Program-made: the position numbers and the translations under genes
Assembly: GCF_008085905.1 (NCBI RefSeq)
Contig: NZ_VSFF01000013.1
Span: forward strand, 124,001 to 188,000
Direction: 5' to 3'
Length of the DNA: 64,000 bases
DNA from: Actinomadura syzygii
Lineage (GTDB): Bacteria; Actinomycetota; Actinomycetes; Streptosporangiales; Streptosporangiaceae
Notes under the pieces: model-generated
Database searches by the model: none
What the model was told of the DNA's origin: nothing
The model's input: only the letters and a program-made list of their open reading frames with translations
Shown: positions 59,549 through 64,000 of the stretch, one piece after another
Numbering within the stretch: the first letter of the stretch is position 1
Layout of the letters: each line of letters opens with the position of its first letter

Positions 59549-60178
59549 CTAGGTTCGGCGGGCGGCGGGCCCGGCGAACACGGCGGCGGCGCCGAGCCCC
59601 AGGTAGACGAGCCCCGTCGCGTACCGCTGCCGCCGCTGGAACACGGGACGCGCCCGCAGCCACGCCCCGATCGACCCGGCCGCGACGGCGTACACGATGT
59701 CGCTGACCAGGCCGATCAGCGCGAGGACGACGCCCATCACGGCGATCTGCAACGGGACGGCGCCCGCGTCCCGGTCGACGAACTGCGGCAGGAACGCCAG
59801 GAAGAACAGCACGACCTTGGGATTCAGGACGTTCACCAGCACGCCGTCCAGGTACACACGCCGCAACGGTTGCGGCTTGAGTTCGGGCCCGTCGAACTCG
59901 TCACGACCGCGCAGCGTCCGGTAGGCGAGGAACACCAGGTAGGCGGCGCCCGCATAACGCAGCACGCCGAACGCGGTGGCGGACGCGGCGACGACCGCCG
60001 ACAACCCGGCCGCCGCCGCGGCGATGTGGACCAGCGTCCCCGTCTCGACGCCGAGCGCCGACGCGACCCCGGCACGCCGCCCTTCCCCGATGCTGCGGGT
60101 GGTGATGTACAGATGGTTCGGTCCGGGTATGGCGACCAGTGTCAACGCGGCCAGCAAGAACAGCAGAGGATTAGTCAC
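59549..60178 (-). CDS. LysE/RhtB-family amino acid exporter
   Basis: A 209-residue, six-helix exporter. GTG 60178 gives the normal family length; a longer frame to 60235 is unlikely. The signature VAIPGPNHLYITTRSIGEGRRAGVASALGVETG is near the N-terminus (residues ~15-48) and VLVNVLNPKVVLFFLAFLPQFVD (~115-137) in the middle. It pumps out amino acids such as homoserine, threonine or analogues. Monocistronic; TetR genes lie on both sides, the upstream one facing away from it. Confidence 0.9.
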   Translation of the reverse strand: MTNPLLFLLAALTLVAIPGPNHLYITTRSIGEGRRAGVASALGVETGTLVHIAAAAAGLSAVVAASATAFGVLRYAGAAYLVFLAYRTLRGRDEFDGPELKPQPLRRVYLDGVLVNVLNPKVVLFFLAFLPQFVDRDAGAVPLQIAVMGVVLALIGLVSDIVYAVAAGSIGAWLRARPVFQRRQRYATGLVYLGLGAAAVFAGPAARRT

Positions 60179-60246
60179 GGCCCGGACACTAGAGCCGCAA
60201 TGGCCCACCCACCAGGTCCAATCACTCCACTCCACCGTGGACCAAT

Positions 60247-60783
60247 CTAAGACGAGCGCCCTTCCGTCAGGGCTCGGCGTATGCCGGACAGGCCGTACTC
60301 GAAGGCGCGCTCGACATCGCCTCCGAGCCGAAAGGCGCCGATGGACTCCATCTCGATGAAACCGGTGGCCCAGGCCGTCACCAGGCGCGCGGCCTCAAGC
60401 GCCTCCCCGTCGCCGACGAGCTCCCTTGAGGCGCGCAACACCGGGTCGGAGGCGCGAGCCAGGGCCTCGGACGGCGCGTCCGCGGAGAGCATCAGCCGAA
60501 ACCCCTCCGGCCAGGACCGTGCGAACTCCCGGTAGGCGCGCACCAGCCCCTCCAGCGACCCGTCGGTCGCCGCCAGCCGGACGCCCAGGTCGTCGACCGT
60601 CGCCTCGGCGACGGCGGTCAGCAGGGCCGCGCGGTTCTCGACGTGCTTGTACAGGGACGGGGCGCGCACTCCCACCTTCTCGGCGACGGCCTGCATCGTC
60701 AGCCGCCGCTGGCCGCCCGCCTCCAGCAGATCGCGTCCCGCGGCGACGATCCGGTCGAGCGAGGTCTTCTCAGGGGTCGGCAT
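60247..60783 (-). CDS. TetR-family regulator divergent to the MBL hydrolase
   Basis: A 178-residue TetR protein. ATG 60783 follows GAGAGGACG. HTH: IVAAGRDLLEAGGQRRLTMQAVAEKVGVRAPSLYKHVENRAALL (~13-55), a form in which YKHV replaces the common YYHF. C-terminal WHG-type domain includes FARSWPEGFRLMLS. Divergent from the MBL-fold gene, with a perfect dyad over that gene's -10 box, so it most likely represses it. Confidence 0.9.
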   Translation of the reverse strand: MPTPEKTSLDRIVAAGRDLLEAGGQRRLTMQAVAEKVGVRAPSLYKHVENRAALLTAVAEATVDDLGVRLAATDGSLEGLVRAYREFARSWPEGFRLMLSADAPSEALARASDPVLRASRELVGDGEALEAARLVTAWATGFIEMESIGAFRLGGDVERAFEYGLSGIRRALTEGRSS

Positions 60784-60810
60784 CGCTCGTCCTCTCACAA
60801 CGAAGGCTAT

Positions 60811-60845
60811 TTGACGTAGCCATCATAGCTAATTATCTTAGCTAT
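60811..60845 (+). promoter_or_regulatory. promoter of the MBL gene with TetR-type dyad on the -10
   Basis: TTGACG (60811-60816), 17-bp spacer, TATCTT (60834-60839). The perfect inverted repeat ATAGCTAA (60825-60832) and TTAGCTAT (60838-60845) with a 5-nt centre covers the -10 box. It is in the gap between the divergent TetR gene and the MBL gene, and is the predicted binding site of that TetR. Confidence 0.65.
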
Positions 60846-60880
60846 CACCATCTCCGCCAAGGTCGAAGGCAGGAAACCCA

Positions 60881-61588
60881 ATGAAGCTCGCACCGCATCT
60901 GCACCGCCTCGGCAACGACATCGTGGCGTGCTACTTCATCGACACCCCCGAGGGCATCACGCTCATCGACGCGGGACTGCCCGGCCACTGGCGGGATCTA
61001 CAGGACGAACTCCGCTCCCTGGGCAAGTCCGCCGACGACATCCGCGGGCTCGTCCTGACCCACGGCGACTCCGACCACATCGGCTTCGCCGAACGCCTCC
61101 GGAGCGAACACGGCGTCCCGGTGTTCGTGCATGCCGCCGACGCCGACCGCACGCGCACGGGCGAGAAGCCCAAGGTCGCGTTCGGCCCCATGCGGCTCGG
61201 CCCGACGCTCGGCTTCTTCGGCTATTCCATCCGCAAGAACGGCCTGCGTCCCCGCTACGTCAGCGAGGTCACCGAGATCAGCGACGGCGACGTCCTGGAC
61301 CTGCCGGGAAGCCCCGTGATCGTGGGCATGCCCGGTCACTCGCCGGGAAGCGTGGCGGTGCACGTCCCGATCGCCGAAGCGCTCTTCGTCGGGGACGCCC
61401 TGACCACGCGGCACGTCCTCACCGGACGCGGCGGCCCGCAACCCGCGCCGTTCACCGACGACCCGTCCCAGGCGCTCGACTCCCTCGACCGGATCGCCGG
61501 GCTGCCGGCGTCCTGGGTCCTGCCGGGCCACGGCGCCCCCTGGCGCACCTCCCCGGCCAAGGTGGGCGAAGCGGTCAGGAACGCCTGA
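60881..61588 (+). CDS. MBL-fold metallo-hydrolase
   Basis: A 235-residue metallo-beta-lactamase-fold protein. Core motif LTHGDSDHIG (HxDxDH, so Asp replaces the second His of HxHxDH), then GMPGHSPGSVAVH (third His), FVGDALTT (Asp) and VLPGHGAPW (last His). This Asp variant is seen in several actinobacterial subfamilies. No signal peptide: it acts inside the cell, perhaps on a lactone or thioester. AGGAAA precedes ATG 60881. Expression is probably controlled by the divergent TetR. Confidence 0.9.
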   Translation: MKLAPHLHRLGNDIVACYFIDTPEGITLIDAGLPGHWRDLQDELRSLGKSADDIRGLVLTHGDSDHIGFAERLRSEHGVPVFVHAADADRTRTGEKPKVAFGPMRLGPTLGFFGYSIRKNGLRPRYVSEVTEISDGDVLDLPGSPVIVGMPGHSPGSVAVHVPIAEALFVGDALTTRHVLTGRGGPQPAPFTDDPSQALDSLDRIAGLPASWVLPGHGAPWRTSPAKVGEAVRNA

Positions 61589-61592
61589 AGAT

Positions 61593-62192
61593 CTAGGACG
61601 CGGCGGGTGCGGCGAGAGCTCCGGCGAGCACCAGGCGTCCGGCCGTCCGGACCATCGCCGCGACCTCCTCCACCGGCTGCCGCAGCGACGCGAGGCTGAT
61701 CAGCGCGGCGAGCAGCACGTGCCCGAGGACGACCTCGACGTCGTCCCGCTCCGGCACCGGCTCCCCGATCGCCGTCGAGAGCCGCTCCCGCAGGAACAGG
61801 AACAGGACGTTGCGGGGTTCGTCCACGCTGGAGTCGTCCGAGGTCACGGCCTGGATGATGGCGGACGTGAGGGTCGGCTCCGCCGCCGCGACGCGGACGA
61901 TCCGCTCCAGCAGCGCGGTGAGCCGTTCGAGGGGCGTGTCCCCGACCGCGAGCGCGTCGACGTCGCTCGTCACCCGGTGCGCCCAGGTCGCGGCGACCTC
62001 GGTGAGCAGGTGGTCCTTGGTGGCGAAGTAGCGGTAGACCGTCGCGCGCGCGACCCCCGCGCGATCCGCGACGTCGTGCATGGTGACCGCCGGATACCCG
62101 CCCTCCAGCGCCAGCTCCCGCGCGGACTCGATCAGCCGCTCCCGCCGCGCCTGCTGATCCTTGCTCAGCGTCCGTGTGACGGTGAACCGCAT
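61593..62192 (-). CDS. TetR-family regulator
   Basis: A 199-residue TetR protein. ATG 62192 is the likely start; GTG 62210 (AAGGCAGG upstream) or a farther ATG are possible. HTH: RERLIESARELALEGGYPAVTMHDVADRAGVARATVYRYFATKDHLL (~17-60). The C-terminal domain contains ALLERIVRVAAAEPTLTSAIIQAVTSDD, similar to KstR-like regulators, which respond to sterol or acyl-CoA ligands; that similarity is weak and no such genes are nearby. Convergent with the MBL gene (4-base gap). Confidence 0.85.
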   Translation of the reverse strand: MRFTVTRTLSKDQQARRERLIESARELALEGGYPAVTMHDVADRAGVARATVYRYFATKDHLLTEVAATWAHRVTSDVDALAVGDTPLERLTALLERIVRVAAAEPTLTSAIIQAVTSDDSSVDEPRNVLFLFLRERLSTAIGEPVPERDDVEVVLGHVLLAALISLASLRQPVEEVAAMVRTAGRLVLAGALAAPAAS

Positions 62193-62283
62193 CTCACCGC
62201 TCAAAGCCACCCTGCCTTCCGCACCGCCCGGCCAGTCAACAACCCCCATTCTTCCGCCTATTCTCCCCAAACCGCGCTACAAC

Positions 62284-62337
62284 CGACCTGCTGCCCCTCG
62301 TCCAGGAGGCTCCAGTTCCAGACGGAGCAGCAGGTCG
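62284..62337 (-). terminator. long hairpin after the peptidoglycan-binding gene
   Basis: Outer arms CGACCTGCTGC (62284-62294) and GCAGCAGGTCG (62327-62337) are perfect; the 32-base interior contains a smaller GGAG/CTCC pairing. Placed 49 bases beyond the minus-strand gene's stop, it may end that transcript. Confidence 0.5.
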
Positions 62338-62385
62338 TCCTTCCACGGGGCCGTCACCGCATCGGGCCGCAAGGCCCTGGCGGGG

Positions 62386-62922
62386 TCACTTGCCGGCGGG
62401 AGTGGAGACCAGCTTGTTCCAGTCCTTGGGGTCGGCGTAGGCGTGGACGGGAAGCCCGTGGGCGCTCTGGAACTTGTTCAGCTTGGTCTTGGTGCGCGGG
62501 CCGAAGTAGCCGGTGATGGGCAGGTCGTCGTTGTAACGCCACTTGTTGAGCGCCACCTGCAGTCCCTTGACGCAGTCGTTGCGCTCGCCGTAGGAGAACC
62601 CGCCCTTGCCGGTGAGGCTGAGCCAGGTGGAGGCGCCCACGATGCCGTCGACCTTGTTGCCGTTCTTGTACTGGAAGCTGCGCACCGCGGCGTAGGTCTT
62701 GGGCCCGAAGTGCGAGGGCACGGCCACCTTGTCGCCGTGGCAGTTGAGCAGCCACTGCAGGGCCCGGACGTTCTCGCTCGTCTGACCCTGCCGGAGAACC
62801 GGCCAGGTGAGCCCCTTGTAGGTGGGCTCGGGGTCGGCCGAGGCGGGCGAGGCGAGAACCACGCCCCCCAGCACCATGCTCCCGGCGGCGAGCCCGGCGA
62901 CCGCGATCCGCTTGAGATTCAT
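62386..62922 (-). CDS. secreted peptidoglycan-binding-like protein
   Basis: A 178-residue exported protein. Signal peptide: MNLKRIAVAG, a hydrophobic core, and AxA cleavage at SPASA|DPEP (about residue 29). The mature part has two PG_binding_1-like repeats: QTSENVRALQWLLNCHG...HFGPKTYAAVRSFQ and CVKGLQVALNKWRYNDDLPITGYFGPRTKTKLNKFQ, each three helices. There is no catalytic domain. It likely binds cell wall; such small secreted proteins are often inhibitor-like or development-associated. GGGGAGACAGG precedes the ATG. Confidence 0.87.
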   Translation of the reverse strand: MNLKRIAVAGLAAGSMVLGGVVLASPASADPEPTYKGLTWPVLRQGQTSENVRALQWLLNCHGDKVAVPSHFGPKTYAAVRSFQYKNGNKVDGIVGASTWLSLTGKGGFSYGERNDCVKGLQVALNKWRYNDDLPITGYFGPRTKTKLNKFQSAHGLPVHAYADPKDWNKLVSTPAGK

Positions 62923-63475
62923 CCTGTCTCCCCGGTGTGTGGTGGGTTACGCCTGGTGAGAGGCCCACCGGACAGCGGTGGTTCGGGGACGGCACCCCGC
63001 TGTCCGGTCACGGTCACTCGCGAACATTTCGACGAGTGCGGAGCGTCCGTACGCCCAGTGGGACTAGGGCCTGCCTGGCAAAGGTCGTCCGGGCCCGCCA
63101 CGTCGGCCGGTGCCGGACGACTTATGCGCGAGAATCGCTCAGCCGGACATTGGGGATGAGCTTGCCGTCGCGCCCGCACGTCCATCTCGCGCCGCGAACG
63201 CATCGGAACGTCCGCCCGGTATCAAAGGTCCGAAAAGAATGTCAGGCGATGCGATGGGAGCGAATGTCGGCCGGGTCCTCAGCGCTACACCGGCACATTC
63301 ACCAGGGCCACCGGAGGCGGATGACAGCCGGGGATGAGACCAGTCGGCGTCAACGCTCTGGGCCGCGCTTCGATTGGCGCGCAAATGGAGTCGACGAGGC
63401 ATTTTCATTGTGATCTAGAGGCGGCTTTGAAAGCATCGTGAGCGCTCGGATCTTCGCGGTACGGAGAGCGGACAA
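62923..63475. other. 553-base intergenic region, no gene
   Basis: Between divergent genes. Several short open frames exist on both strands, but codon use and composition do not support them. The right half is less G/C-rich than coding DNA. Promoters of the secreted protein and of the P-loop protein are expected here. Confidence 0.45.
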
Positions 63476-64000
63476 ATGACTGAACTGGTCGACTTCTACT
63501 GGATGCCCGATGCCTGGTTCGTGGGACGTGAGGACTTACTGGCCGAGCTCACCACGACGACCGGGCGGCAGCGGATGCACCAGGTCGTCGGTGGTACGGG
63601 CACGGGCAAGTCGTCACTTCTCTTCCAAGCGAGCCGCAGACTCGCCGCGAGTGGACTGGCCGTGGGTTACATCAGCGCCAGCCGGATCGCCGCGGTCGCG
63701 GCGGCCCCCGCGGGAACCCCGGACGCGCAGGCGCGCACCACGCTCGACTGGTGTCGTACCGCGGCCCGGCTCATCGCGGCCGATCTCGACGGTGCCCACA
63801 TGTTCGATGCCGCCCGCCAGAGGAGCGTCCAGGACGCCGCGAACCGGATCATCGACGCGGTCTGGCGTGTCGAGCGCATGTCCGATCCAAAGCACTGCGG
63901 TGCGGATGGCCCCGGGCCGGACGCGCGCGTCGGCCGGCAGGACGCGGTGGCCGCCCGGCCCGGCGACCTCATCCGGCTTCTGTTCGATGAGGTCAGGGAC
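63476..64000 (+). CDS. P-loop ATPase, 3' truncated by window end
   Basis: ATG 63476 (GGAGAG upstream) opens a frame that continues past base 64000; 175 residues are visible. It begins MTELVDFYWMPDAWFVGREDLLAELTT and has a Walker A GGTGTGKSS at ~48-56, then SRRLAASGLAVGYISASRIAAV. FVGRE followed by a P-loop is the common opening of STAND/AAA-type ATPases, which are often regulators or defence proteins. Without the rest, the effector domain and function cannot be judged. Confidence 0.75.
   Translation, partial: MTELVDFYWMPDAWFVGREDLLAELTTTTGRQRMHQVVGGTGTGKSSLLFQASRRLAASGLAVGYISASRIAAVAAAPAGTPDAQARTTLDWCRTAARLIAADLDGAHMFDAARQRSVQDAANRIIDAVWRVERMSDPKHCGADGPGPDARVGRQDAVAARPGDLIRLLFDEVRD

Noticed and set aside
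62937..63413. Plus-strand frame in the gap before the P-loop ATPase
   Set aside because: Mixed composition, no domain and no clear ribosome site; treated as intergenic.

Overview
The window is high-GC actinobacterial DNA with tightly packed genes, frequent ATGA/GTGA start-stop overlaps, GTG and TTG starts and AGGAGG-like ribosome sites. A six-gene hopanoid operon, two Methyltransf_19 (DUF574) proteins, a WhiJ-type XRE regulator, a BlaI/M56 pair, a PAS-GAF-SpoIIE phosphatase and NarL-type signalling all suggest a developmentally complex actinomycete. A Thermomonosporaceae/Actinomadura-like host is the best guess, but this is inference because there is no rRNA or other species marker.

Layout. 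0-10.2 kb: end of an APC permease, a small unknown gene, TerB-like protein, M56 peptidase with BlaI repressor, a PP2C-type phosphatase, a MaoC hot-dog protein, a DUF574 methyltransferase, a secreted PQQ-type sugar dehydrogenase and an SMP-30 hydrolase. 10.2-17.3 kb: hopanoid operon on the minus strand, transcribed hpnC-hpnD-hpnE-prenyl synthase-shc-hpnH, without hpnG. 17.6-19.5 kb: XRE regulator and second DUF574 methyltransferase. 19.9-26.1 kb: PucR regulator divergent from a translationally coupled catabolic operon (two SDRs, ureohydrolase, NodB-fold deacetylase, APC permease). 26.1-34.4 kb: unknown protein, FtsX-type ABC exporter, response regulator and a duplicated histidine kinase, then an LCM-type methyltransferase. 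34.4-36.2 kb: two tandem SRPBCC paralogues. 36.4-40.7 kb: carbohydrate ABC importer and ROK kinase behind a DasR-like operator. 40.7-47.6 kb: SRPBCC protein, HxlR regulator/MFS pair, PAP2 phosphatase, membrane protein and large LuxR regulator. 48.0-50.3 kb: small unknown protein, then an ArsR-controlled operon carrying a deletion scar in an ABC exporter. 50.4-53.6 kb: ABC exporter behind a SoxR box and a class V aminotransferase. 53.6-64 kb: CBS protein, D,D-carboxypeptidase, TetR-MFS-PLP lyase operon, LysE exporter, TetR/MBL pair, TetR, secreted peptidoglycan-binding protein and the start of a P-loop ATPase cut by the window end.

The clearest regulatory signals are four promoters with operators in place: an ArsR-type double palindrome on a leaderless promoter (48276-48324), a SoxR box in a 19-bp spacer (52331-52361), a DasR-like palindrome in a 17-bp spacer (36456-36484) and a TetR-type dyad over a -10 box (60811-60845). 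Structural oddities include a histidine kinase with a degenerate duplicated first half, a 322-bp tail-to-tail gene overlap, an internally deleted ABC transporter and several perfect hairpins. No tRNA, rRNA, CRISPR array or transposase gene was seen.
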